This document shows, piece after piece, positions 1 to 7,619 of a DNA stretch of 64,000 bases. The DNA is taken from the NCBI GenBank assembly GCA_900540475.1, contig UQGG01000015.1, positions 72,892 through 136,891 on the forward strand, written 5' to 3'. Both the position numbers and the translations under genes were made by a program. The DNA comes from an uncultured Robinsoniella sp. (GTDB taxonomy: Bacteria; Bacillota; Clostridia; Lachnospirales; Lachnospiraceae). Under the pieces are notes generated by a model. It saw only the letters and a program-made list of their open reading frames with translations, was not told where the DNA came from and made no database searches. Every line of letters begins with the position of its first letter. Within the stretch, counting starts at the first letter, position 1.

Positions 1-64
1 TTCTAAACAAGATATAACCGTATAACATCCGCTACTACTGGGCGGGACAATCAGCCAATTTACG

Positions 65-478
65 CTAACCTATGCTCCGAACAAATTCATAACTAAACAA
101 AATCGCATTCACCGTTAACTCTTCACAGGCGTGAGGCAGATCATTTTCACTAAAACCATTGGGTCTTAGGTCAAAACATCGCAGAGAGCCGAACTTCCTG
201 ATAAACAGATCTGCATATTCATAGCAGATGTCGGCAATTTCAGAATCAGATTTACCATTTAAATGGAAGTAAATTCCCATAAACATCAATGCCCCTTCCA
301 CTAAACCGCACTGTGCCCGAAAACCGCCGGCACCATGTAAACCAATCGCTGAGCTTAAGGTCTGGTCTTGAATTGTAACCGCAAAACAGTCAGCCAGACA
401 GGTCAGTGCAGTTCTGGCACAGTTAATATCATCGTCCCAATATCGTTTATGTACCTGCTGCGCAATATAATCCTTCAT
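65..478 (-). CDS. CGCAxxGCC-family protein (C_GCAxxG_C_C)
   Basis: A 137-residue protein resembling the C_GCAxxG_C_C family of small cysteine-containing proteins, whose function is not settled (redox or metal roles have been suggested for relatives). An LHGAGGFRAQCG segment near the middle and the early CARTALTCLADC stretch match the expected Cys/Gly pattern, but the family motif is imperfect. The open frame extends upstream, but ATG at 478 is preceded by AAAGGAG at good spacing, while the upstream start has no ribosome site, so 478 is chosen. It lies downstream of the ABC-2 exporter genes on the same strand. Family assignment is fair; function unknown. Confidence 0.65.
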   Translation of the reverse strand: MKDYIAQQVHKRYWDDDINCARTALTCLADCFAVTIQDQTLSSAIGLHGAGGFRAQCGLVEGALMFMGIYFHLNGKSDSEIADICYEYADLFIRKFGSLRCFDLRPNGFSENDLPHACEELTVNAILFSYEFVRSIG

Positions 479-608
479 AATTTCTACTCCTTTTTTCATA
501 GTGTGAGATTCTGTAAAAGAGATGCGACAGCATCTTACAGGCTCATTTCCTAATGAACAATGAAATTCAATATATTGATTATATCCTGATTTAAAAATAC
601 TTTCAACG

Positions 609-710
609 TTATCTGTTCTTCTTTTTCCACTCATGATATTCCCGGTATCGCCTTCGCCTGGGTATCACCACAAAAATCAGCAGTAATCCAATTAATAAAA
701 CGGTTCCCAT
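609..710 (-). CDS. 33-residue putative single-pass membrane protein
   Basis: A very short open frame just after the ABC-2 permease stop. It encodes a hydrophobic N-terminal half (GTVLLIGLLLIFVVI) followed by a strongly basic tail (RRRRY, KKKNR), the layout of a single-pass membrane peptide with a positive cytoplasmic end. The AAGGAG inside the last codons of the permease lies about 14 bases before this ATG, so reinitiation or coupling is possible, though the spacing is long. It could be a small accessory peptide of the exporter. No homologue is recognised; the call rests only on composition and position. Confidence 0.4.
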   Translation of the reverse strand: MGTVLLIGLLLIFVVIPRRRRYREYHEWKKKNR

Positions 711-718
711 ATGTTTAC

Positions 719-1369
719 CTACCACTCCTTATTCTTTACAATTTTAACGGAAGCCACTACAGATATCCCTATCATTAATACAATGTATATCAAAATAAAA
801 CAAGGCATCATTAGTTTGTTCTGACCAATAGCATCCAGGAATGCAAGATTTTTAAGGTTGACTTTTTCCAACACAAACATGGTAAGAAGGACCCCAACTA
901 CTGGTATATACATGAAAACCCTTCCTTTAATCGGACCAAATTTATAATAGCCCGGAATCTGAAATGCAATATAGGTAATAAAAAGTATGCTTCCAACAAG
1001 GGCAGCAACAAGCACCTCCGAAAGTGATGTAGTTACTCCCAGTGCAATTAAAATGAACGGCTGTACAATGCTGGATACCAACAGGGAAAACGCTCCCAGC
1101 AGGAACAAATGCAGGTATTTTCCACATACCAGTTCTGCGGTGGAAACCGGCAACGTTCCATAGAGGCGGTGCATATCATTTTTTTCAGCTACGGTAAAGG
1201 TGTAAATAGATGACATAGCCATTAAAAACATAGCAAAGGAAATTCCGGTTATCAGGGAACGGTATACTAATACGAAAGCAAAAGGAATACAAATCGTAAA
1301 ACAGATTGATTTTAAATAATAACGTATCAGCATAAAATCCAGTTTTGAAGCTTTATAAATCTTATCCAT
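719..1369 (-). CDS. ABC-2 type transporter permease
   Basis: A 216-residue integral membrane protein with about six hydrophobic segments, matching the ABC2_membrane_5-like permeases that pair with a single separate ATPase. It starts 1 base after the stop of the ATP-binding gene (1371), so the two form one translational unit. Family members export peptides, lipids or drugs; the substrate cannot be read here. The segment AEKNDMHRLYGTLPVSTAELVCGKY is the conserved cytoplasmic loop seen in this family, after the second membrane segment. The usual GntR/YtrA-type regulator of such exporters is absent. Confidence 0.85.
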   Translation of the reverse strand: MDKIYKASKLDFMLIRYYLKSICFTICIPFAFVLVYRSLITGISFAMFLMAMSSIYTFTVAEKNDMHRLYGTLPVSTAELVCGKYLHLFLLGAFSLLVSSIVQPFILIALGVTTSLSEVLVAALVGSILFITYIAFQIPGYYKFGPIKGRVFMYIPVVGVLLTMFVLEKVNLKNLAFLDAIGQNKLMMPCFILIYIVLMIGISVVASVKIVKNKEW

Positions 1370-1370
1370 A

Positions 1371-2222
1371 TTAAAACTCTCCTTTATTCATAAATACTAT
1401 GATATCGTCAATGTCCGCCTGTCTGTTTTGTAAATGAGATACTTTTGACAAATGCTCTGCTTTGATCAGACCTTCAAAATGATCCCCTGACAATTTCGTA
1501 CTTAAAAGCAGGGATTTGATATCAGGGGTCAAATGTCCTTTGAAACCGGAAACAATCAGATACATTTCTGTAAAATCTTCTTTTTTTCCGGTGTAAAACA
1601 ATTTGCCATTGTTGATAAAAGTAATGCTGTCTGCAATTTTATTCAGATCCGGTGTGATGTGTGTAGAAAAAAGCACACTGTGATTTTGATCCTCTGTAAA
1701 ATCTATTAAGATATCCAGAAGCTCATCCCTGGATACAGGATCTAGTCCGCTGGTGGGCTCATCCAGAATCAAAAGTTCCGCCTTGTGGGAAAAGGAGCAG
1801 GCTAACATAAGTTTCATCTGCATTCCCTTTGACAACTCTTTTACACGTTTGTTTTTGCCAATGTTAAAGTCATTCAGGTACCGGTAAAATATTTTGCTGT
1901 CCCAGTGTTTATAAAACATGCCCATGGACTTTTCCACATCCGGCATTTTCCACTCGTCTACAAAAAAGTGGGAATCAAAAACCACACCTATGCGCTCTTT
2001 AAATTCCTGCTCCTGCTTAATATGATCCATCCCCAATACAGAAACGGAACCTGTCTGGCATCTAAGTAAATTCAGGATTAACTTAATCGTTGTGGTTTTA
2101 CCGGAACCGTTTTTCCCAATTAGCCCCATCACAGAACCGGTTGGAATGGAAAAGCTGATATTCTGTAATTTAAAATCTTCAAATGATTTTGACAAATTCT
2201 TTACGCACAATGCATCTTTCAT
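1371..2222 (-). CDS. ABC transporter ATP-binding protein
   Basis: The 283-residue ATPase of the exporter. It has Walker A GKNGSGKT at about residues 36-43, the ABC signature LSKGMQMK, Walker B LLILDEPTSGLDP and the switch-region STH. The open frame extends upstream to 2456 but that part is out-of-frame sequence of the MATE gene end and a repeat tract. ATG at 2222 follows GAGGAGGT at 8 bases, and the protein from there has the normal family length. It is co-transcribed with the permease at 719-1369. The upstream gap (2223-2404) carries an 11-bp tandem repeat. Confidence 0.92.
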   Translation of the reverse strand: MKDALCVKNLSKSFEDFKLQNISFSIPTGSVMGLIGKNGSGKTTTIKLILNLLRCQTGSVSVLGMDHIKQEQEFKERIGVVFDSHFFVDEWKMPDVEKSMGMFYKHWDSKIFYRYLNDFNIGKNKRVKELSKGMQMKLMLACSFSHKAELLILDEPTSGLDPVSRDELLDILIDFTEDQNHSVLFSTHITPDLNKIADSITFINNGKLFYTGKKEDFTEMYLIVSGFKGHLTPDIKSLLLSTKLSGDHFEGLIKAEHLSKVSHLQNRQADIDDIIVFMNKGEF

Positions 2223-2247
2223 TGCAATGACCTCCTCATTTAGCCTG

Positions 2248-2324
2248 TAGCTCTCTTGTATTCTTCTTGCCGTGTTCTTGCAGGCTTTTTGCTGTCTTTT
2301 TGTTGACTTCTTGCTGTGTTCTTG
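2248..2324 (-). repeat. 11-bp tandem repeat, 7 units, upstream of the ABC ATPase gene
   Basis: Read on the minus strand, seven consecutive 11-base units each begin CAAGA or CAAAA, for example CAAGAACACAG, CAAGAAGTCAA, CAAAAAGACAG and CAAGAACACGG. Pairs of units also form a clearer 22-base period. The tract ends about 25 bases before the ATPase start at 2222. Eleven bases is close to one helical turn, so a phased protein-binding site is conceivable. It may equally be slipped low-complexity sequence. Confidence 0.7.
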
Positions 2325-2404
2325 ATGGTGAAATCTTACCTCAAAAATGCATGCTGTGCCAAAATGTCCGTAATTGGTATCTGAATGTCCATAAACGGTA
2401 TCCG

Positions 2405-3793
2405 CTACCACTTCCTTTTCCCAAACCGGACTACATATATGAGTGCCCGGGTACATTCATCCAGAGCCATGGCGATCCAGATCCCCGGCAGCCCCAGTCC
2501 CATTTCTTTTCCTAACACATACGAAAATGAAAAGGCAATCAGCCACTGACCGGTAATTCCCACGATCATTGGTGTCTTTACATCTCCAACTGCAATCAGG
2601 CTTCTGGTTAAAATATTATTGATGGATCTTCCAAACTCCAGAAAGAATTCCAGAAACAGGATCTTTTTCCCCAATGCAAGAATCTCCGGGTTATCTGTGA
2701 ATATCCCGAAAACCAGATCACTGTTGATAAACAATAAGAAAGTTCCGCAAAAGCATATGCCCATGCACACCCTCATGGTAGAAAATACTTTTTTCTTAAC
2801 TTCTTTCATTCGCTTCTGCCCGCAGAGATAACCAATTACGATCTGGGTTGCCTGAGACAGTGCCAGGGCATACACATAAGAAAAATTAGCCAGGATACTG
2901 CAATAGCCCTTGGCTGCCGTTACCACAGTTCCAAATGTATTGATAATTCCCAGAATGCAGAGCTGAGACATTTGATAAGAAAAACATTCTGCCCCGGAGG
3001 GAACTGCAATTTTACACATATTTTTCAAAAGCTTGGATGGGAAAGGTTTTAACAGCCCCACTCCAAGCGTCAGATGTACTTTTTTTCTGAAAATCCAGAT
3101 CAGGATCAGCAGGCCAATGATTTTGCTGATAACCGTAGAGATTGCCGCACCTGCAAGGCCTATAGCGGGTAAGCCAAACAAGCCATTGATCAAAACCGCA
3201 TTTCCTGCAATATTAAACAGATTCATAATCACGGATACATACATGACTTCTTTCATCAACGTATACGTGCGCAGGATCGCCGCCAAATTCAGGTATAATC
3301 CCTGTATTAGAATAAATCCGCCAACAATCATCAGATACAGCCTGGCTTCCCCCATGATTTCCGGCTGCGTCCTCATCAAAGAGAAGATCTGCTTATTTGC
3401 AAACAGCACAATTCCTGTAATTACAGTACTGATCACGCTAATCAAACACAATGATAACATACAGGTTCTGGACGCATTTTCATCGTCTTTTGCACCGAGA
3501 TACCGGGATAAGATTACAGTTGCAGCCATGCTGACCATATTTAGCAGGATAATAACCAGATTCATTACCTGATTGGCATTTACGATTGCCGCCACTGCAT
3601 TTTGGGAATGCCGGCTCATCATCACCTGGTCAATATTCCCCACCAGCAGCTGCAGCAGCAATTCAATAAATATGGGAAGTGACATTTTAAATAACTGAGG
3701 TTCATTTTCTCTTTCCAGACACTTTTCGTTATGCTTCATTACGCTTTTCATTGTGCTTTTCATTGCACTTTTCTTTCTATAGTTCTTAGTCAT
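2405..3793 (-). CDS. MATE family efflux transporter
   Basis: A 462-residue multidrug and toxin extrusion (MATE/NorM-type) carrier with about twelve membrane segments; members export cationic compounds using a sodium or proton gradient. Typical features are the N-terminal LPIFIELLLQLLVGNIDQVMMSR segment, the internal pseudo-repeat with a matching second half, and ALSQATQIVIGYLCGQ in the second half. The N-terminus carries an unusual Lys- and Met-rich leader. ATG 3793 has a near-perfect GGAGGAGGT six bases upstream. The gene has its own promoter and a 5' hairpin leader, and is divergent from the AraC gene at 4006. Confidence 0.92.
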   Translation of the reverse strand: MTKNYRKKSAMKSTMKSVMKHNEKCLERENEPQLFKMSLPIFIELLLQLLVGNIDQVMMSRHSQNAVAAIVNANQVMNLVIILLNMVSMAATVILSRYLGAKDDENASRTCMLSLCLISVISTVITGIVLFANKQIFSLMRTQPEIMGEARLYLMIVGGFILIQGLYLNLAAILRTYTLMKEVMYVSVIMNLFNIAGNAVLINGLFGLPAIGLAGAAISTVISKIIGLLILIWIFRKKVHLTLGVGLLKPFPSKLLKNMCKIAVPSGAECFSYQMSQLCILGIINTFGTVVTAAKGYCSILANFSYVYALALSQATQIVIGYLCGQKRMKEVKKKVFSTMRVCMGICFCGTFLLFINSDLVFGIFTDNPEILALGKKILFLEFFLEFGRSINNILTRSLIAVGDVKTPMIVGITGQWLIAFSFSYVLGKEMGLGLPGIWIAMALDECTRALIYVVRFGKRKW

Positions 3794-3853
3794 TTTTATA
3801 CCTCCTCCTGCACACCGCAGGTTTCACCTGCGATACTGCATGATTTCATTATA
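3791..3853 (-). promoter_or_regulatory. MATE gene promoter -10 and triloop hairpin leader
   Basis: On the minus strand a TATAAT (3848-3853) would start the transcript near 3841. No good -35 is visible. The leader then reads GCAGTAT, a perfect 7-bp hairpin CGCAGGT / ACCTGCG with a three-base loop (3816-3832), and GGAGGAGGTATAAAA before the ATG. The order GCAGTAT, hairpin, GGTATAA, ATG recurs upstream of genes starting at 16320, 18087 and 35941. Confidence 0.55.
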
Positions 3854-3920
3854 AAGGAAAGCAAAAAAACAACCTTGAAAATCATAGGACAGACAAGGAA
3901 TATATTGAGAAAATGATCTA

Positions 3921-3948
3921 TTGACTATATCCGTAAATTTATTATAAT
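3921..3948 (+). promoter_or_regulatory. sigmaA promoter of the AraC-family gene
   Basis: TTGACT at 3921-3926 and TATAAT at 3943-3948 are separated by 16 bases. The promoter faces the AraC-family gene, leaving a leader of about 50 bases. It lies next to the divergent MATE promoter. Confidence 0.75.
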
Positions 3949-4005
3949 GGTAATAAAAAAGCAGAAATAAAATACAAATTAGATAAAGAAAAACAGAGGT
4001 TTCCT

Positions 4006-4902
4006 ATGCAGATACAGATTAACCAAGATCAAAAAGAAATGAAAGAACATGGAAATTTTCCTTTCCCGGTTCTGGTAAGTGACGAGATCTTATCCCGTTA
4101 TGAATCAGGATCATTTATGTGGCACTGGCATCCGGAAATAGAATTTACCCTGGTCGTATCCGGCGAAATACTTTACCGGATTAATCAAGCAGACTTTCAC
4201 TTAAAATCCGGCCAGGCACTGTTTGGCAACGCAAATACTTTACATACCGGGCACATGCTCCTTGGACAAGACTGCCATTATATCTCCCTCACATTCGACC
4301 CGAAGCTGATTTATGGATATGAAAAAAGCCTGCTACACACAAAGTACGTAGCCCCGCTGCTTCAAAACCCAAAGCTTTCTTCCATCTGCTTTGACCTGCA
4401 GGAAGCATGGCATCATGATGTGATTGATTCGCTTGTCAGAATCCATCATCTCAGCCGTCAAAAAGAAAATTTTTTTGAAATGCAGATACAGGTTATCCTG
4501 CATCAGCTGTGGCTTATCATTTTACAACATTATTCTGATTTATTAAATGATGATAATTTCATAAACGAAAAGAATCTGGATCGTTTGAAAACCATTCTTT
4601 CCTTTATACAGGAAAACTACGCAGACAAAATCAGTCTGGAAGATATTGCGGGATCCATACATCTTTGTAAAAGCGAATGCTGCAGACTCTTTAAAAAGCA
4701 TATGCATGAATCCCTGTTTGATTATTTACTGCGATACCGCATCGAGAAAAGCCTGCCCCATTTGATGAATCCAGATTGTTCCATTACAGAGGCAGCATTC
4801 CAGGTGGGATTTGCAGATTCCAACTATTATTCAAAAGTGTTTCGTAAATTTATGGGTTGTACTCCCACGACATATCGAAGCAGGAATGGGGAAAGGTGTT
4901 AG
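4006..4902 (+). CDS. AraC family transcriptional regulator with cupin sensor
   Basis: A 298-residue regulator. The N-terminal half is an AraC-type cupin (WHWHPEIEFTLVVSGEILY at about residues 38-58), which in this family binds a sugar. The C-terminal 100 residues hold two helix-turn-helix motifs (SLEDIAGSIHLCKSECCRLFKKH and SITEAAFQVGFADSNYYSKVFRKFMGCTP). It runs convergently toward the GH78-like gene, with only 13 bases between stops, and has its own sigmaA promoter. It probably activates nearby glycosidase genes, but no binding site could be identified. Confidence 0.9.
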   Translation: MQIQINQDQKEMKEHGNFPFPVLVSDEILSRYESGSFMWHWHPEIEFTLVVSGEILYRINQADFHLKSGQALFGNANTLHTGHMLLGQDCHYISLTFDPKLIYGYEKSLLHTKYVAPLLQNPKLSSICFDLQEAWHHDVIDSLVRIHHLSRQKENFFEMQIQVILHQLWLIILQHYSDLLNDDNFINEKNLDRLKTILSFIQENYADKISLEDIAGSIHLCKSECCRLFKKHMHESLFDYLLRYRIEKSLPHLMNPDCSITEAAFQVGFADSNYYSKVFRKFMGCTPTTYRSRNGERC

Positions 4903-4915
4903 CTCTGGAGCCTGT

Positions 4916-7411
4916 TTAAAACACGCTCTGGAGCGATAAACAGATTGACACATTCCCCTCCACCGTCACAACCCGTTCCATATCCTGCAGAACTCCATTT
5001 ACCCTTACTTTTTCTGCATACATCAGCTCTTTCGGCAGCGTAATTTCTGCCTGGTAGCCCTGTGGAATTGTTGCAATCAGCTGAAACTCTTTTTTGTTCT
5101 GATACCATTGTACCTGTACCGGTCCGTCAACGGTTTTATAACCTCCCTTTGCCCATTTGAGTCCACAGGGATGGGGGGCTATTTTTACCTTTCGCTCTAT
5201 CCGGTCCGGTATTTCTATACCCAGGAAATCCCTTACCAGGACGACTGCAATGTGGGCACCAAAGCCATGATTTCTACTGTCTGTCCCACCTAATGTTTCC
5301 CAGAAAGTATGAGGATCTCTGGACACCATATAATTTCCCAGATATTTGATATCTTTTTTCAGCTGCTGGAATTCACCCAGCATACTAAGAACCTCAAGCC
5401 TCAGCATATAGCCGAAGAAGATCCCAGCATTTCCCAAGGATAAGTGTGCGGTGCCGCGAAACTCTGACGGTGATGGTCCAAGCTGGGTTAAAATACTCTT
5501 TGCCAGCTCAGGTGCACGCTTTTCATCCAGCAAACCGCTCCAGAAATAATAATACTGGGCAGCTTCGCTGTAAAATTTCTTCTCTTTAAGCTGATGGTTT
5601 TCTGTAAAAAGGGAATCAGAAATATATGGAAACATGGTGAATACTTCATGTTTGGCAGCTGTTATGCTTTCGTACATCTCCCGTAAGGTCCGGTAAACCC
5701 GTTCTGATTTCTCCTGAAAACTGTCTTCCTGATACAATTCTCCAATGCGCTTCAGTAAAAACGCATAAAATGCATTTATCGCCGTAGATATAGGCCGGTT
5801 ATAGTCTTCCTGATTGGATGCGGACCAGTCCAGGAACAAGGAGCCCGGCAGATCTTCCAATAAGCCCATTTCGTTTTCATACACTGTGATGGCATTCATC
5901 CATCCATAGACACGGGATTTGTATCTTTCCCGAAGCTCATCATCTTTTGTACGGATGTAATAATCCGTTAATTCCAGCAGAACAAACATATTCCAGGTCG
6001 GCATCATGACTTCTTCCTGACAGTCTCCGCCGCAACAGCAGCTTGGGAATGAAAATGGCATCATTTTAGTGGGTTCTGCCAGCAGGAAATCTTCCAGCAT
6101 TGCACGTTCGATCTTTACGTCTGACAGCAAAACTTGTGCAGCTCTTCCGGTCCAATAGCTGTCTCCTGCCCAGCCGGCACGTTCCCTTTCCGGTGAATCC
6201 AGGAAAAAACCAAGGGAATTCGTCAGCAAGGTCTGTCTGCCTGACTGGTAAATGCGGTTCAGCAAATCATCGTCACAGCGAAAATCTGCCCGGTACTGAT
6301 CGGGATGGCGGTATGAACGCAGATACAGCTTCTTCAGGGTAAAGGTATTTCCTCCGGTTACAATCAGCTTTACATGCTTTAGAAAATGTGCCTCAAACGC
6401 TTCAAATGCATATTCCCCTCCCTTTGTCTGAACTCTTATTACCCTGTTGACACTATCCGCTTTTGCCGGAACGCCGCCTTCTTCCGTAAGATAATCGTTA
6501 AAGAGAATATCAATCTGGACCGGATCAGGGCTTTCGAATAAAATCCCGATAAAACCAGTTTCCGCCTCTTCAAAAACAAATTCCAGTCCCGCCGGCGCCG
6601 TGTAATTACTAAGGATAACAGCACCTTGCTTATCAAAGTTATCTTCTATTTGAATTGTCCCGTCATATGCCGTATTTTTTAACGAGCTGCACTCCACAGA
6701 GGGTCTGTACAAAACTTTCGTGCCCACGCTGTCATAATACGTTTCCGATTCCCACCAGTCCGTTGCCGGACCGTCAGCAATTCCTTTTTTCATGCTTACC
6801 GCCATAGTGAAAACTGGTGCATCATCTATTTTAAATTCAGGGAGAGATACCCCCCTCTCTAAAAAGGTACAGGGGCGGTTTAACTCTTCACAGACCAGTC
6901 CATTGCGGATTCCATCTGTCCTCCAGCTGCCATAGCTACGATCCAGTTTATACCATTCCAGCGGCACTCTTCTCCCAAAGGACAGTGTCTCCGTCTCCAG
7001 AAACTTCTGGTTAAAAGTATTACAATCCCATGTTTTGTCTGTAGCAATTACAATCTCACTGCCCTGATATACTTCGGCACACAGGCAGCAGGTCTCAAAC
7101 GTAGCATAATTGTTCTCCCTGGGCGCATATCCCATGACCTCTATGGACAGACGGTTTGTCCCCATTTTTACCAGGCTGTTTATCTTGATCCTGTCCGCTC
7201 TAAGATATCCAAATGGAGCCGGAGCGGGACCATGACTTAAGAAAGTCCCATTTATATATGCCCGATAAAAAACGTGGGCACTGATCAGAAGAATCATCTC
7301 CTCCTGTATATCCGAAACTTCAAACGTTTTTGAAAAGCAGGCATATGTGTTTGCTTGCTGCTCCATATCTTTAATAAATATCTGTTTTGCTGCATTAAAT
7401 ATTTCTCCCAT
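4916..7411 (-). CDS. GH78-like alpha-L-rhamnosidase
   Basis: An 831-residue enzyme with an N-terminal beta-sandwich that contributes carbohydrate contacts and an (alpha/alpha)6 barrel typical of GH78. The barrel motif DSPERERAGWAGD at about residue 405 corresponds to the conserved DERLGWTGD-type segment that carries the catalytic acid region; LFLDWSASNQED lies near 528. Family members release alpha-L-rhamnose from pectin side chains or glycosides. There is no signal peptide, so it acts in the cytoplasm on imported material. ATG 7411 has an AGGAG-like site. It lies downstream of the GH106-like gene on the same strand. Confidence 0.82.
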   Translation of the reverse strand: MGEIFNAAKQIFIKDMEQQANTYACFSKTFEVSDIQEEMILLISAHVFYRAYINGTFLSHGPAPAPFGYLRADRIKINSLVKMGTNRLSIEVMGYAPRENNYATFETCCLCAEVYQGSEIVIATDKTWDCNTFNQKFLETETLSFGRRVPLEWYKLDRSYGSWRTDGIRNGLVCEELNRPCTFLERGVSLPEFKIDDAPVFTMAVSMKKGIADGPATDWWESETYYDSVGTKVLYRPSVECSSLKNTAYDGTIQIEDNFDKQGAVILSNYTAPAGLEFVFEEAETGFIGILFESPDPVQIDILFNDYLTEEGGVPAKADSVNRVIRVQTKGGEYAFEAFEAHFLKHVKLIVTGGNTFTLKKLYLRSYRHPDQYRADFRCDDDLLNRIYQSGRQTLLTNSLGFFLDSPERERAGWAGDSYWTGRAAQVLLSDVKIERAMLEDFLLAEPTKMMPFSFPSCCCGGDCQEEVMMPTWNMFVLLELTDYYIRTKDDELRERYKSRVYGWMNAITVYENEMGLLEDLPGSLFLDWSASNQEDYNRPISTAINAFYAFLLKRIGELYQEDSFQEKSERVYRTLREMYESITAAKHEVFTMFPYISDSLFTENHQLKEKKFYSEAAQYYYFWSGLLDEKRAPELAKSILTQLGPSPSEFRGTAHLSLGNAGIFFGYMLRLEVLSMLGEFQQLKKDIKYLGNYMVSRDPHTFWETLGGTDSRNHGFGAHIAVVLVRDFLGIEIPDRIERKVKIAPHPCGLKWAKGGYKTVDGPVQVQWYQNKKEFQLIATIPQGYQAEITLPKELMYAEKVRVNGVLQDMERVVTVEGNVSICLSLQSVF

Positions 7412-7493
7412 ATCACTTCTCCTTTTTCTTTTAGTTTAATCGCATTAGACTAATTAATTTAATTATTTAATATCTTATAAGTCATTTCGCGAC

Positions 7494-7600
7494 CCAAATA
7501 TTTATATCTTGTGTATTAATGCCACGTATTTAAATTACCTATTTATATCACACATTTATATCTTCTTTTTGAATTACCTATTTATATCTCCTATTTAAAT
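7494..7600 (-). repeat. Direct repeats in the AT-rich gap upstream of the GH78-like gene
   Basis: The 208-base gap 7412-7619 contains several copies of TATTTATATC or close variants. One 17-base copy, starting AATTACCTATT and ending TATATC, occurs exactly twice (7533-7549 and 7572-7588), 39 bases apart. Spacing of the smaller units is irregular. No clear promoter or terminator was found. The tract may hold binding sites or be degenerate repeat sequence. Confidence 0.6.
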
Positions 7601-7619
7601 CAAACCTTTACATAAACCT

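Noticed and set aside
2340..2404. LytTR-type direct repeat (two GGACATT copies near 2364 and 2386)
   Set aside because: The copies do not fit the LytTR consensus or spacing and no LytTR regulator is encoded nearby.
2223..2456. N-terminal extension of the ABC ATPase frame
   Set aside because: It overlaps the MATE gene in another frame and the 11-bp repeat; a strong ribosome site precedes ATG 2222 and homologues begin there.
7494..7600. CRISPR array
   Set aside because: Repeat units are too short and irregular, without uniform spacers or cas genes.
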